Shown here piece after piece: positions 38,745 through 48,456 of a stretch of 64,000 bases of DNA. The DNA comes from Bacillus sp. V59.32b (GTDB lineage Bacteria > Bacillota > Bacilli > Bacillales > DSM-1321). Below the pieces are notes generated by a model, which searched no databases, had not been told where the DNA came from, and saw only the letters and a list, made by a program, of their open reading frames with translations. Numbering within the stretch: the stretch's first letter is position 1; each line of letters starts with the position of its first letter. A program made the translations under genes and the position numbers. The DNA lies in assembly GCF_003429085.1 (NCBI RefSeq), contig NZ_QVTC01000017.1, positions 1 to 64,000 of the forward strand, written 5' to 3'.

Positions 38745-41114
38745 CTATTCTTTAGGCTGATTTGACTTGCCATTCCCTTGCCCCGGAGGCTGTTGCTTTT
38801 CCTTGTTCCGCGGAACACTGCTTTCGCCCATATTCCCGGCTCCCTCAGTGTCATTATCATCTTGACCATCATCCGGTGAATCATCATCAGGTGGATCATC
38901 ATCTGGTTCTTCAGGCGGCCCGTCATCTGAGCCATCATCGTCATCATCATTCTTATTGCCATTGCCCTTATTTGGATCGTTCTTTTGATCAGGGGGTTTA
39001 ACTTCGGGTTTATCCTCTTTTTCTTCTTCTTCTTTCGTTGCTTTAGGTGCTTCTACTCGCTTTGAAACGGGTTCACTTCTTTTCTTGACTGGCTTATTAT
39101 TTTTTTGTGCGACCATAACCGGCTGATGCCCTTTTACATAATACTCACCGGAACTGGCGACAACACTGTCTGGCTTTTTGAAGTCCGCGGTGGCTACGTC
39201 CTTTGATGCGTATTCCATCAGGTTCTTAAATAAATATTTAGGAATTGTCTGGGACTCCTTTCCTAAATATTCTTTCTTGCCTTCCTCGGGATCATAACCA
39301 GCCCAGATGGCCACAGTGTAATTCGTCGTATACCCGGCCATCCAGCTATCTGGAACTCCTTCGGCAGGGATATTGTACGCGATCCGGTCTTTTTCCTCAA
39401 AGTTCGTCGATCCGGTTTTGCCGGCAATAGGAAGCGACGGTACATTGGCAAGACGTCCCGTGCCGTAGCTTTCTTTAAGAACGCTTTTTAGCATATCGGA
39501 TACGATGAACGCTGTTGAATCCTTCATTACTTTCTTGGATTCTACTTGTTTTTCAAAAGCAGTCCCGTCTCTTAACACAATCTTTTTGACTGTGTGAGGC
39601 TTCGTATACGTACCGCCATTTCCAAAGGCACTGTAGGCGCCCGCAAGCTGCACCGTTGAAAAGCCATCACCAAAACCCCCGATTGCATATGCTTCATAGA
39701 TTTGTTTAGGCAAAGGAATACCAAGGTTTACCGCGAAATTTCGCGCTTTATCAAGTCCCACTGCCTGTATCGTTTTCACAGCAGGAATATTCAATGAGCG
39801 GCCTAGTGCTTCGCGGATTGACATCGTCCCGTAATAGCGATTGGCTGCATTTTTTAAAGGGACTCCATTGGTATACTGATATTCTTCATCTTTAATAGGA
39901 TGAGAGGATCCCCAATTCAAATATTCAACGGCTGGACCATAATCAAGAATCGGTTTAATTGTCGATCCGGGCTGGCGTTTTGAATCGACCGCGTAATTAA
40001 AACCGCGTGAGACCTTCGTATTCCGGCCGCCGCCGATGGCCCGGATTTCGCCGGTTTTTGTATCCAGCAGTGTAATGCCGGCCTGTAGTTTTTCACTTGG
40101 GTACTTAACGATTTCATCGGTATTCAGCATTTTGTAGACATATTCCTGAGCATCACGGTCAAGTGTCGTATGGATCTCCAATCCATCGGTATATACATTG
40201 TAATCGCCAATGCTTTCCACTTCTTCGATCACGGTATCGACGAAAGCGTCATACGGGCTCATATCCTTTTTTGTTTCCTTTTTCACAAGCCCTTGGGCAA
40301 TCGGCACATTTTGAGCGGTTTCCATTTCGTCTTTACTGATAAAACCATGTTTATTCATAAGGTGGAGAACAACATCCCGTCTTTCTTTGCCCTGTTCTGG
40401 ATTTTCGTAGGGATTATATCGGTTCGGGCTTTGCGGCAACCCTACGAGCATCGCTACCTCGTTTGTCTTTAAATCCTTCAAATCTTTTCCATAATAGACC
40501 TTGGAAGCTGTGGCAATACCGTTTGCACGTTCCGAAAAGAAAATTTTATTCACATACATTTCGAAAATTTCTTTTTTCGTATATTTTTGTTCAAGCTTGA
40601 AAGCTAGCCACATTTCCTGTACTTTTCGTTTCACCGTTTTATCTGCACTTAAATAGGAACGCTTTACCACCTGCTGTGTCAGTGTACTGGCACCCTGTGA
40701 ACCAAATCCGTCCGTAAAGTTGGCAAGCACTGCTTTTCCGAGGCGAAGCGGATCGATTCCGTGATGCTCATAAAAACGGACATCCTCGGTTGCCAGCACA
40801 GCGTCTTCCACATGTTTCGGTATGTCCTCATAAGCGACAAAATCACGTTTTTCCAGTTCGACCCGTGTCAATAGCTCGCCATTCCCATAATAAATTTTTG
40901 AGGAAAGGGGATCCTTCAACAGCTTTTCATCCAGCTCGGGAGCATCACTGATAAAATAGGCAAACGTTGCCCCGGCGGCAATTATAGCGAGGATACTGAA
41001 GGCAACCAGGATAAAAGCAATCCGTTTGAAAAGTCCGCCTTTAGTGCTCTTCCGTTTTTTTTGAGCTCCTTTTTGTTTGCGGCGTTCCTCTCGCGTTGTA
41101 TAGTTTTCAGCCAT
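38745..41114 (-). CDS. Class A penicillin-binding protein (PBP1A/PonA type)
   Basis: A bifunctional glycosyltransferase-transpeptidase building peptidoglycan outside the membrane. 789 aa: a basic cytoplasmic N-terminus, one transmembrane helix (about 30-53), GT51 domain with catalytic Glu in ATEDVRFYEHHG and QGASTLTQQ, transpeptidase domain with GSTIKP (S-x-x-K), GRSLN and GKTGSTNF (KTG). The last ~110 residues are low complexity, with K/E then D/P/G-rich runs ending in Q/N/K. B. subtilis PonA has a comparable disordered tail. Single gene. Confidence 0.94.
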   Translation of the reverse strand: MAENYTTREERRKQKGAQKKRKSTKGGLFKRIAFILVAFSILAIIAAGATFAYFISDAPELDEKLLKDPLSSKIYYGNGELLTRVELEKRDFVAYEDIPKHVEDAVLATEDVRFYEHHGIDPLRLGKAVLANFTDGFGSQGASTLTQQVVKRSYLSADKTVKRKVQEMWLAFKLEQKYTKKEIFEMYVNKIFFSERANGIATASKVYYGKDLKDLKTNEVAMLVGLPQSPNRYNPYENPEQGKERRDVVLHLMNKHGFISKDEMETAQNVPIAQGLVKKETKKDMSPYDAFVDTVIEEVESIGDYNVYTDGLEIHTTLDRDAQEYVYKMLNTDEIVKYPSEKLQAGITLLDTKTGEIRAIGGGRNTKVSRGFNYAVDSKRQPGSTIKPILDYGPAVEYLNWGSSHPIKDEEYQYTNGVPLKNAANRYYGTMSIREALGRSLNIPAVKTIQAVGLDKARNFAVNLGIPLPKQIYEAYAIGGFGDGFSTVQLAGAYSAFGNGGTYTKPHTVKKIVLRDGTAFEKQVESKKVMKDSTAFIVSDMLKSVLKESYGTGRLANVPSLPIAGKTGSTNFEEKDRIAYNIPAEGVPDSWMAGYTTNYTVAIWAGYDPEEGKKEYLGKESQTIPKYLFKNLMEYASKDVATADFKKPDSVVASSGEYYVKGHQPVMVAQKNNKPVKKRSEPVSKRVEAPKATKEEEEKEDKPEVKPPDQKNDPNKGNGNKNDDDDDGSDDGPPEEPDDDPPDDDSPDDGQDDNDTEGAGNMGESSVPRNKEKQQPPGQGNGKSNQPKE

Positions 41115-41614
41115 TTTTAATAGACCTGCCTTTCTTAAATATAACTAAACCTTGCAGTGAAGATTAGAATTAAGAATGCCCGTTTTCTGTGAATCAAGAG
41201 TAAAAGGAAAACTAAAGGTTATAGCTGAAAATCATGTGTAGAAGAAGTAATGGATATCCATGGTATTAATGAAAATCAAGGGGATTAAAACTAAGTGACG
41301 AAAAATGGGATATAGTGGGTCAAAAAAAGCTATTGTTCTAAAATAAATTCGATACTTCCTGTTGTATTACCTTCTTTCTGAGAGTGATCCGTATGATAAT
41401 AAATATATTAGTAGTGGACCATACCCGAATTTACGGTTTGTAAAGCCTCTTTTTTAAAGAAACCTTGATTTGTGTATCATAGCAGAATTTCCAGATTACT
41501 TCCATTAATTTAGTTTTATTTTTTAAAAATTTCCTTGGTCTTAAAACGGCGATGCCAATAATCCATGTTAGAATTATTTTATATAGGTCATATCCGGAAA
41601 AGGAGCTTGCTGTC
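41115..41614. other. 500-bp gap without a supported gene
   Basis: AT-rich divergent region between the PBP gene and the sugar-isomerase-like gene. A 79-aa minus-strand frame (41431-41670) has no SD and overlaps the next gene's start, so I do not call it. No terminator or repeat was recognised; promoters for both neighbours must lie here. Confidence 0.6.
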
Positions 41615-42391
41615 ATGAACCAAATTTCGATTGCCTTACAAATGTATACCCTTCGAGACGAAAGTAACAAAGACTTCGTAGGAACTTTGGAAAAAGTGGC
41701 CGAACTGGGATTCCAGGGAGTGGAGTTTGCAGGGTACGGTGACTTTCATCCAGGTGAATTAAGGAAACGAATGGATGAGCTCGGTTTACGCTCTGCGTCC
41801 AGCCATGTTCCCATTCATGACCTGGCATATGATATTGAACAAGTCATCCATGATCAGCAAATATTGGGTAGCAACTATGTCGTTTGTCCTTATATTGAGG
41901 AGCGATCTGAAGCTGATTATGTCAGACTTATAAACACCTTAAATGCAGCAGGCGAGAAATGCCACAGGGCAGGAATTTCCCTCTGTTACCACAATCATGA
42001 TTTCGAACTGGAACGTCTGAGCGACGGACGTACGGCATTGCAAATGATTTTAGAGGAAACCAACCCCGAATGGGTGAAGGCAGAATTTGATATTTATTGG
42101 CTGACCTTTGCCGGAGAAGATCCTGTGACATGGATGAACCAGTACAATGGAAGAACCCCAATCGTTCATTTGAAAGATATGACGACAGATGGTGAGCGGT
42201 TTTTTGCTGAATTAGGGACAGGGGGAGTCGACATTCATTCGGTTCTTGAACTGGGAGAAAGCTCCGGTGTAGACTGGTGGATTGTCGAGCAGGACGAATG
42301 TAGAAAAGACCCTTTTCTAAGTGTCAGCGAAAGCATGAATTTCTTTAAAAAAACATTGGGAATCAATCTAGGGCGGTTTAATGATGGCTAA
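41615..42391 (+). CDS. Sugar phosphate isomerase/epimerase (AP-endonuclease-2-like TIM barrel)
   Basis: A 258-aa TIM barrel of the xylose isomerase-like group: SIALQMYTLRDE, GFQGVEFAGYG, SLCYHNHDFE and KAEFDIYW with the metal-binding His/Glu/Asp, and IVHLKDM plus ELGTGGVD near the end. The substrate is unknown, often an inositol or sugar derivative. ATG 41615 has AAAGGAG upstream; the frame is open to 41552. It overlaps the next gene by 11 bp. Confidence 0.88.
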   Translation: MNQISIALQMYTLRDESNKDFVGTLEKVAELGFQGVEFAGYGDFHPGELRKRMDELGLRSASSHVPIHDLAYDIEQVIHDQQILGSNYVVCPYIEERSEADYVRLINTLNAAGEKCHRAGISLCYHNHDFELERLSDGRTALQMILEETNPEWVKAEFDIYWLTFAGEDPVTWMNQYNGRTPIVHLKDMTTDGERFFAELGTGGVDIHSVLELGESSGVDWWIVEQDECRKDPFLSVSESMNFFKKTLGINLGRFNDG

Positions 42392-42887
42392 GCTTAAATC
42401 AGTAAAAATCGATGGGGAAAGTATTTATATATTTAATAGTGCGATTTATATTTTTCAGTCAACGGCAGGATCCACTTTAGAACTGACTATGATTGTAAGC
42501 GAAATAGTTCTGAATAAATATGGCCAAGAGGAAAATTTAATACTAGAGATCGAACTCCAAGACGGAGGAGTGATAAACGCCATAATGCATCCGCAGAGGT
42601 TGCCGGACGTTTTGCCGCAACTACACTTATATTGTGAAATAGATGATATTGAAGAGTATGGAAATATAAACATCGTACATGAAAACGATTCTTTTCCAAA
42701 AATAGAGGAAGGCATCACGATACAGGACATCAGAAAAGTTGAAATGCCTGATGAAAAGTTGGTCTTAAAGTTAAAACTGCCAATCGACCAGGCTGAGTGG
42801 CTGCGTTCGCATAAAGCAACTCTAAATGAGATTCTTAAAGAAGCGATCTATGATTATTGGAGAAAACGGGAGGGAGAAGATACATAG
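42381..42887 (+). CDS. Unknown 168-aa protein translationally coupled to the isomerase
   Basis: Starts at ATG 42381 (or ATG 42384) inside the last codons of the isomerase-like gene, suggesting coupled translation. Strand-rich N-terminal two thirds, with a C-terminal helical end (LPIDQAEWLRSHKATLNEILKEAIYDYW). No family is recognised and no signal or membrane segment is seen. The 245-bp region after it holds only a terminator. Confidence 0.7.
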   Translation: MMAKLKSVKIDGESIYIFNSAIYIFQSTAGSTLELTMIVSEIVLNKYGQEENLILEIELQDGGVINAIMHPQRLPDVLPQLHLYCEIDDIEEYGNINIVHENDSFPKIEEGITIQDIRKVEMPDEKLVLKLKLPIDQAEWLRSHKATLNEILKEAIYDYWRKREGEDT

Positions 42888-43040
42888 TGTTCGCTCACAA
42901 GCGATGCAAAATGAATGCCCAAAAATTTCACCTTCTGATAGGCCCATTTTCATGGTAACATTAATTAATAATCAATTAATGAATGTTCACAACTTAAAAG
43001 TGTGGCAAAGAAAATGGAGATTACGTATGTCGGGTACATA

Positions 43041-43070
43041 AAAAACTCTCTCTTCTGCGGGAGTTTTTTT
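43041..43070 (+). terminator. Terminator before the D,D-carboxypeptidase gene
   Basis: AAAACTC / GAGTTTT core stem with T7; ends the 41615-42887 unit. Confidence 0.85.
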
Positions 43071-43131
43071 AATGCATGGATCCTGCACTACCACCAATTT
43101 TCAGTATTTGTTTATTTATGGAGGTACATAA

Positions 43132-44349
43132 ATGGGGAAGTTTGGAAAAATAGTTTTAGGAATATCATTATCGGTGGGCGTTGCTCTTCCTCTCGCAGAA
43201 ACGGAAGCAGCAGCTGCAGTACAGCCTGATATTACAGGCGAATTAGGGGTGGCAATTGACGCGACTACCGGTGAAATACTATACGATAAGAAGGCAAACC
43301 AGCAAGGGTATCCCGCGAGTATTACCAAAGTGTTAACGGCTATCGTATTAGATGAGAACATAAAAGCAGATGAAAAAATTACAGCATCAGCAACTGCGGT
43401 GAAACAAGATCCCAGTAACCAGGCATTTTTACTGAAAGAAGGAGAACAACTTTCTAAGGAAGATGCCTTAAATGCGATGATGATCAAAAGTTCAAATGAT
43501 GTTACTTATGCGGTTGCGGAAAAAGTGGCGGGCAGCGTAGAAGACTTCGCTGTGTTAATGAATAAAAGGGCGAAGGAGATAGGAGCAGTAAACAGTCATT
43601 TTGTCACACCAAATGGTTTACACGATGACCGTCATGTAACTACACCATACGATATTGCTCTCATTACCAAAGAAGCGATGAATTATCCCACTGTGATTCA
43701 AGCAATGGGAACCAAGGAAGATGTCATTCAGACGAATCAACGTGAAGTGAGAATTGTGAATAGAAGTGAAATTCACGATAATCCACTGGCCCTAGGCGGA
43801 AAAACAGGGTTTACAAATAAAGCGCGAAACACACTTGTTGAAATCCTCCAGAAGGATGGAAAGACTGTCATTGCGGTTGTCATGAAAACCTCAAGAGCCG
43901 AAGAATATAACGATATAGCGATTATGGGGAATCATGCCTTTGACAAGCTGCTTGCAAAGCAGATTATCACGACCGATCAAGTTATGGATACGAAGGAAGT
44001 AGAAGGTCAAAAAGTATCTTTATTAGCTGCAGAAGATTTCGTGCTTACTTATGGAAAAGGTGAAAAACCTGAGTACGAAACAAAAATTGAAACAATTGAT
44101 TTAAAACAAGGATTCAAAGCAGGGGACTTGATAGGTAATGTAAATATCTTAAAAGATGGCAAAGTCATAAAACTAATTCCTCTAAAATCTGATACGACGA
44201 TTAATGTTGTCAAAAGTTCTAGTATGAACGATAAAGAAGATGAGTCGGGGAGTAAGATCGTTTTTATGGTACTCGTTGGATTCTGCTTCTTGTTAGCTGT
44301 GTATCCCAAAAAAAGAAACAGTAAATCTAGAAGAAGGTATTTGGGTTAG
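43132..44349 (+). CDS. D-alanyl-D-alanine carboxypeptidase (peptidase S11)
   Basis: Removes the terminal D-Ala of peptidoglycan stem peptides. 405 aa: signal peptide (residues 1-28, ending TEAAAA), S-x-x-K motif SITK near residue 64, KSSND (S-x-N), GGKTGFT (KTG), a beta-rich C-domain, then a C-terminal transmembrane anchor (VFMVLVGFCFLLAVYP) and basic tail. Unlike DacA, it ends in a true membrane span. The SD GGAGG precedes the ATG. It overlaps the next gene by one base. Confidence 0.92.
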   Translation: MGKFGKIVLGISLSVGVALPLAETEAAAAVQPDITGELGVAIDATTGEILYDKKANQQGYPASITKVLTAIVLDENIKADEKITASATAVKQDPSNQAFLLKEGEQLSKEDALNAMMIKSSNDVTYAVAEKVAGSVEDFAVLMNKRAKEIGAVNSHFVTPNGLHDDRHVTTPYDIALITKEAMNYPTVIQAMGTKEDVIQTNQREVRIVNRSEIHDNPLALGGKTGFTNKARNTLVEILQKDGKTVIAVVMKTSRAEEYNDIAIMGNHAFDKLLAKQIITTDQVMDTKEVEGQKVSLLAAEDFVLTYGKGEKPEYETKIETIDLKQGFKAGDLIGNVNILKDGKVIKLIPLKSDTTINVVKSSSMNDKEDESGSKIVFMVLVGFCFLLAVYPKKRNSKSRRRYLG

Positions 44350-44747
44350 TGGCAAGAGGCTTGACTGTAATAATCCGATTTCTTGATAAGCATTATAAAA
44401 AGGTTAACTGGTTTATCACATTCTTGTGTGTCTTTGTTTTTTTCTTTTTCCGGAACTATATGACTGGCATATTGTTTTTACTTATAATCGTACATTCAGT
44501 GAAATATAGACAATCTATTAAGAAGGCCTTTCAAAGCATATCATTTAAGGCAAAGCTAGCCTATTTGTTTGGCTTCTTCTTCCTAATAAGTATTTTGACG
44601 GTGGTTATGATCAATTCGTTAACTTATTTAAATACCATAGGTGCGCCTTTATGGTTAGAATATGTGTATATTTTTATCATCATAAATGTTGCTACATTCG
44701 GCTATCTTTTTGTTATGAGATGGTTGATAAAAAGGAAGGCTATCTGA
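44349..44747 (+). CDS. Four-span membrane protein, unknown
   Basis: 132 aa, hydrophobic, about four spans, basic at both ends. GTG 44349 overlaps the carboxypeptidase TAG (TAGTG), implying coupled translation. No family is recognised. Its pairing suggests a role with the cell envelope, which is inference. Confidence 0.7.
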   Translation: MARGLTVIIRFLDKHYKKVNWFITFLCVFVFFFFRNYMTGILFLLIIVHSVKYRQSIKKAFQSISFKAKLAYLFGFFFLISILTVVMINSLTYLNTIGAPLWLEYVYIFIIINVATFGYLFVMRWLIKRKAI

Positions 44748-44760
44748 AGGATTTTCGAAT

Positions 44761-44802
44761 CTATTCGGAAGTTCTGAACCATTCGGAAGGTTGTTCTGAA
44801 AA
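44761..44802. repeat. Second copy of the 42-bp TTCGGAAG repeat (gap 44748-45162)
   Basis: Starts 13 bp after the stop at 44747 and matches 35095-35136 at 32 of 42 positions; internally it has two ATTCGGAAG units 20 bp apart. The rest of the gap holds the terminator at 44812 and the leader of the next gene. Confidence 0.6.
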
Positions 44803-44811
44803 TAAGTGACG

Positions 44812-44849
44812 AAAACTAAAGCCCAGGGGAATCCCTGGGCTTTAGTTTT
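44812..44849. terminator. Strong hairpin terminator
   Basis: A perfect 17-bp stem AAAACTAAAGCCCAGGG / CCCTGGGCTTTAGTTTT with a 4-nt loop. Confidence 0.95.
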
Positions 44850-45162
44850 GATAAGATCTGAGGCTCTATAGGATGTTACCAAATGACAGGTTGAAGAAGG
44901 GAAACTATATATTTTGTCAAAAAATAAAGGAAGACGGATAAAGATTGTGAATATACAATAAGGGATTTTATTTAAAGATTCAATGAAATTCACAGGATGA
45001 ATTGTTGGAATCGTAAACATTCATTGATAATGTTTTTTTATAAATAGCCGAATAATTAGTGAAGGAAAAAAGTAATTGTGTAGAGAATCTAGTTAATGCA
45101 TATTGATTATTTTGTCTAGCGTGAGTTATAGAATCGCTTAACCTAATAATAGGGAGGTTCCC

Positions 45163-45959
45163 ATGGAGCAAAACAGGAAGAGCGCATTGCCTAAAGAATT
45201 AGAACCGTATCGGAATGAGATTGAAAAACACGTCAAACCTTTCATCAAGATAACAGGAAACAAAGAAGATACATCTTTATCACAAAGCAAGTTCGGCGGT
45301 GCGCCTTATTTGCCTAAAACAATGGACCATCCAAAAGATGAATCTGGCAAGGCAATGAAACTTTTAGCACAAATCAACTTCGAACAGGTGCCAACATTGC
45401 AGAGTTTCCCTCCAAAAGGTATTTTGCAATTTTACATATCCATAGATGATGATGGTTATGGTCTTGATTATGATCATCCGACAAAACAAAAGGATTACAG
45501 AATCATTTATCATCCGGAAATTCTTACTGATGATATGTTAGTTACCGATTTTTCCTATATGGACGATTTTGATGAAAATTATTTTCCATTAGAAGAAACG
45601 GCATTATCCTTTGAGCTTGATTATGAAACTGTATCGGTCGCTGACTATCGCTTTGTATATGTTGATATTGACCTAGAGCAAGTTATCGGTGAAGGGGAAG
45701 ACGGAGAAATCACTCTTTGGGAATTATATGCTGATGAGCTATCAAATGAAGGCCATAAAATGGGTGGGTATGCTTTTTTTACCCAGGTTGACCCAAGGGA
45801 AGACGAAAAAAAGTATAGAAACCATACGATCACCCTTCTGCAAATTGATACGGACGACGATTTGAATATCATGCGGGGGTGGCGAACTTTTTCATTAAGG
45901 AAGAGGACCTGTTAAAATTGGATTTCTCTAATGTTCTCTACAACTGGGACTGTCATTAA
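45163..45959 (+). pseudogene. YwqG/DUF1963 protein gene with a C-terminal frameshift
   Basis: The frame from ATG 45163 gives 236 residues of YwqG-like sequence ([42 protein letters not shown]). Past codon 237 (ATG 45871) it turns to nonsense and stops at 45915. In another frame the expected end [22 protein letters not shown] runs to TAA 45957. Homologues have W-G-D between the two parts, so about 10 bp appear deleted, perhaps between two ATG triplets. Function unknown. Confidence 0.82.
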
Positions 45960-46020
45960 ATCATCTAGATGGTGCTGTTTTTCACTGGAATATTAGAATT
46001 AGTGTCGGGAGGTGGACAAG

Positions 46021-46374
46021 ATGAAGATCAAGGGTTTTGGAGGCGTATTCTGGAGAACAAAAAATATTGAAGCTTTAAAAAAGTGGTATGTAGAGGTTTT
46101 AGGAATATCGATGGAGGCTGGTTGGAATGGTACCGTCATCAAGCCTCAACAGGACAATGAAACTATCTTTTCATTCTTTACAGAGGATAGCAGCTATTTT
46201 CCAAAAGAACAGGCAGTAATGCTTAACTTCCAGGTGGAAAATATGGAGGATTGTTTAGCTCATCTGCAAAAGATGGGAGTCCCGCTTGTTAAGGAGCCTG
46301 AAAATAGTCAATACGGTACATTTATTTGGATTTCAGATCCGGATGGCAGATGGATAGAAATATGGGAGAAGTGA
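46021..46374 (+). CDS. VOC family protein
   Basis: A 117-aa vicinal-oxygen-chelate fold protein (GGVFWRTKNIEALKKWYVEVLG ... ISDPDGRWIEIWE). It may be a glyoxalase or drug-binding protein. ATG 46021 has GGGAGGTG 7 nt upstream; the GTG at 46012 lies within that site. A single gene. Confidence 0.88.
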   Translation: MKIKGFGGVFWRTKNIEALKKWYVEVLGISMEAGWNGTVIKPQQDNETIFSFFTEDSSYFPKEQAVMLNFQVENMEDCLAHLQKMGVPLVKEPENSQYGTFIWISDPDGRWIEIWEK

Positions 46375-46607
46375 AATATTTATCAAAAAATATTGAATAT
46401 TCAGAATCCTATTCGTATAATATTATTATCATACCTAATCAGTAGTTTAGATTAATGGATAGCAAAAGGACAAGTTACATATTATTGGTACATCCTTTAG
46501 AGACATTCTATTTATTTTACAAGCCAATAAAATATTTAATTGAATGCTTTAAATACTTTAAGAATAACTACGACGACTCAAAATATAATAATTCAAACCG
46601 TATCAAG

Positions 46608-46678
46608 AGAATCTGTAATGGAAGAAGCAATCGCTCGTTAGTTAACTGCCTGCTAGTTTCTAAACAGATTCTTTTTTT
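46608..46678 (+). terminator. Long-loop hairpin with T run before the acyl-CoA ligase
   Basis: AGAATCTGT (46608-46616) pairs with ACAGATTCT (46664-46672), followed by T run. The 47-nt loop is unusually long for a plain terminator, so a leader-type attenuator is possible. A 75-aa frame overlapping it (46455-46682) is not credible as a gene. Confidence 0.6.
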
Positions 46679-46689
46679 ATAGAGTTATT

Positions 46690-46705
46690 TTGAGAACGCT
46701 TACAA
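46690..46705 (+). promoter_or_regulatory. Catabolite-responsive element (cre) for CcpA
   Basis: T-TGAGAACGCTTACA-A matches the consensus WTGNNARCGNWWWCAW at every position. It lies 55 bp before the GTG of the acyl-CoA ligase, where CcpA binding would block transcription when glucose is present. Confidence 0.8.
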
Positions 46706-46760
46706 AATTATAATAAATTAATCCTAAAAAATAATATCGAAAGAAAGGGAGGGAAAAGTT

Positions 46761-48290
46761 GTGAATTTGTTTGAAGGATTAGAACGAAACGCACGAAATA
46801 ATGGGGAAAAACCAGCAATTATTTTTAACGAAAGGGTGCATACATATGCAGAGTTCAATGAGGAAACGAATTGGATTGCAAATGCCTTAATTAACTATGG
46901 AGTGAAAAAAGGTGACAAGATTGCCATCATGATGAAAAATTCTAACCAATTCCCTTATGTTTATTATGGGATCTTGAAAGCTGGGGGGGTTGCGGTCCCA
47001 ATTAACTTTCGGTTAACGGCTCATGAAGTAAGTTATATTTTAAATGATTCTGATACTACGATTGTATTTGCTGATGACGATCTTTCAGAGACGATTTATA
47101 AAGCATCTGAAGGAAACGAAAAGCTTCGATTGCAAATCATGATTGGTTCGGATAAAAAAGACCATCAATTACTATTATCTGAGTTTCGTAGTTCAATATC
47201 AGAAAACCCCGATATCGGTGTCTCAGAATCGGATGATGCTGAAATCCTTTATACATCCGGTACAACGGGCTTACCTAAAGGAGTAGTTCTTGATCATCAT
47301 CGTATTCTCCACGTAGCTATCGGTACGATTATGACAATGAAGATGGGCCATGAAGATCAATTGCTGCATATCGCTCCATTATTTCATTCAGCCCAACTAA
47401 ATTTATTTATGGTCTCGGGTACTTTACTCGGTTGTACACAAGTGGTGCATCAAGAGTTTAACCCTGTACAAACCTTAAAAGATATTAACCACTATAAGAT
47501 AAGCCTGTTTTTTGCTGTTCCGACGATGTATAACTTTTTGCTTCAGGTTCCTAATAAGAATCAGTATAATTTATCGAGTGTGAAGCGATGCGGATACGGA
47601 GCAGCCCCTATGCCTGTTGCCTTGTTAACGCAAGCAATGGATCTGTTTGGGACCGATCAATTTTATAATATGTGCGGACTGACGGAAGGCGGTCCTGGAG
47701 GGGTCTTCTTAATGCCGGAAGATCATAAATCGAAGCTGGGAGCCAGCGGCAGGGCTTCCCATTTAACGGATGCAAGAGTAGTAAACGAAAATGGAGATGA
47801 CGTGCAGCCAGGGGAGGTTGGCGAGTTTATTGTTCGTGGTGAAACCATCATGAAGGAATATTATAAAAAACCTGAAGAAACGAAAAAAGCCCTTAAAGAC
47901 GGTTGGCTTTACACAGGTGACTTGGCCACGATCGATGAGGACAGATTTATTACGCTCGTGGACCGGAAAAAAGATATGATCATTTCTGGCGGGGAGAATG
48001 TTTACTCAACCGAAGTCGAACAGGTCCTTTATAAACATCCGGATATTTTAGAAGTAGCCGTCATCGGAATTCCCCATGAGGTTTGGGGAGAGACAGTAGC
48101 AGCTGTCATCGTACCGAAACCAGGGAAACAGGTAAATCTAGAAGAATTACAACAATTTTGCCGGCAAGAACTGGCCGGCTACAAAATTCCGAGAGTCTTC
48201 CATGAACAAGACCAACTACCCAGAAACGCATCTGGGAAAGTATTGAAGTATCAGTTGCGTGAGGGATATAAGGAAATACCTGCAAGGTAG
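46761..48290 (+). CDS. Long-chain fatty acid--CoA ligase (second copy)
   Basis: 509-aa ANL-superfamily acyl-CoA synthetase: YTSGTTGLPKG P-loop, YNMCGLTEGGPGG (A5), TGDLATIDEDRFITLVDRKKDMIISGGENVYSTEVE and NASGKVLK with the catalytic Lys. It differs clearly from the enzyme at 27943, so it is a distinct paralogue. Start GTG 46761 behind GGGAGGG. The cre site upstream predicts repression on preferred sugars. Confidence 0.93.
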   Translation: MNLFEGLERNARNNGEKPAIIFNERVHTYAEFNEETNWIANALINYGVKKGDKIAIMMKNSNQFPYVYYGILKAGGVAVPINFRLTAHEVSYILNDSDTTIVFADDDLSETIYKASEGNEKLRLQIMIGSDKKDHQLLLSEFRSSISENPDIGVSESDDAEILYTSGTTGLPKGVVLDHHRILHVAIGTIMTMKMGHEDQLLHIAPLFHSAQLNLFMVSGTLLGCTQVVHQEFNPVQTLKDINHYKISLFFAVPTMYNFLLQVPNKNQYNLSSVKRCGYGAAPMPVALLTQAMDLFGTDQFYNMCGLTEGGPGGVFLMPEDHKSKLGASGRASHLTDARVVNENGDDVQPGEVGEFIVRGETIMKEYYKKPEETKKALKDGWLYTGDLATIDEDRFITLVDRKKDMIISGGENVYSTEVEQVLYKHPDILEVAVIGIPHEVWGETVAAVIVPKPGKQVNLEELQQFCRQELAGYKIPRVFHEQDQLPRNASGKVLKYQLREGYKEIPAR

Positions 48291-48456
48291 AAAAACAAGT
48301 GCTAGAAAAAACTCATTTAAAATGTTTATTGAGGGTTTGTTTTTTACGTGTATGGAGTCTGAGTCAAAAGACATAAAGGTAGTTATGAGTATTCACAGCT
48401 ACGGTAACATGGTAGAGATCATAGCTTTGAGCCCGGTTTCGATTATTCATACAGAA

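Noticed and set aside
41431-41670. 79-aa minus-strand frame
   Set aside because: No SD, overlaps the 5' end of the isomerase-like gene, no recognisable motif.
46455-46682. 75-aa plus-strand frame
   Set aside because: No SD and overlaps a hairpin with T run; low-complexity N/Y/K composition of AT-rich DNA.
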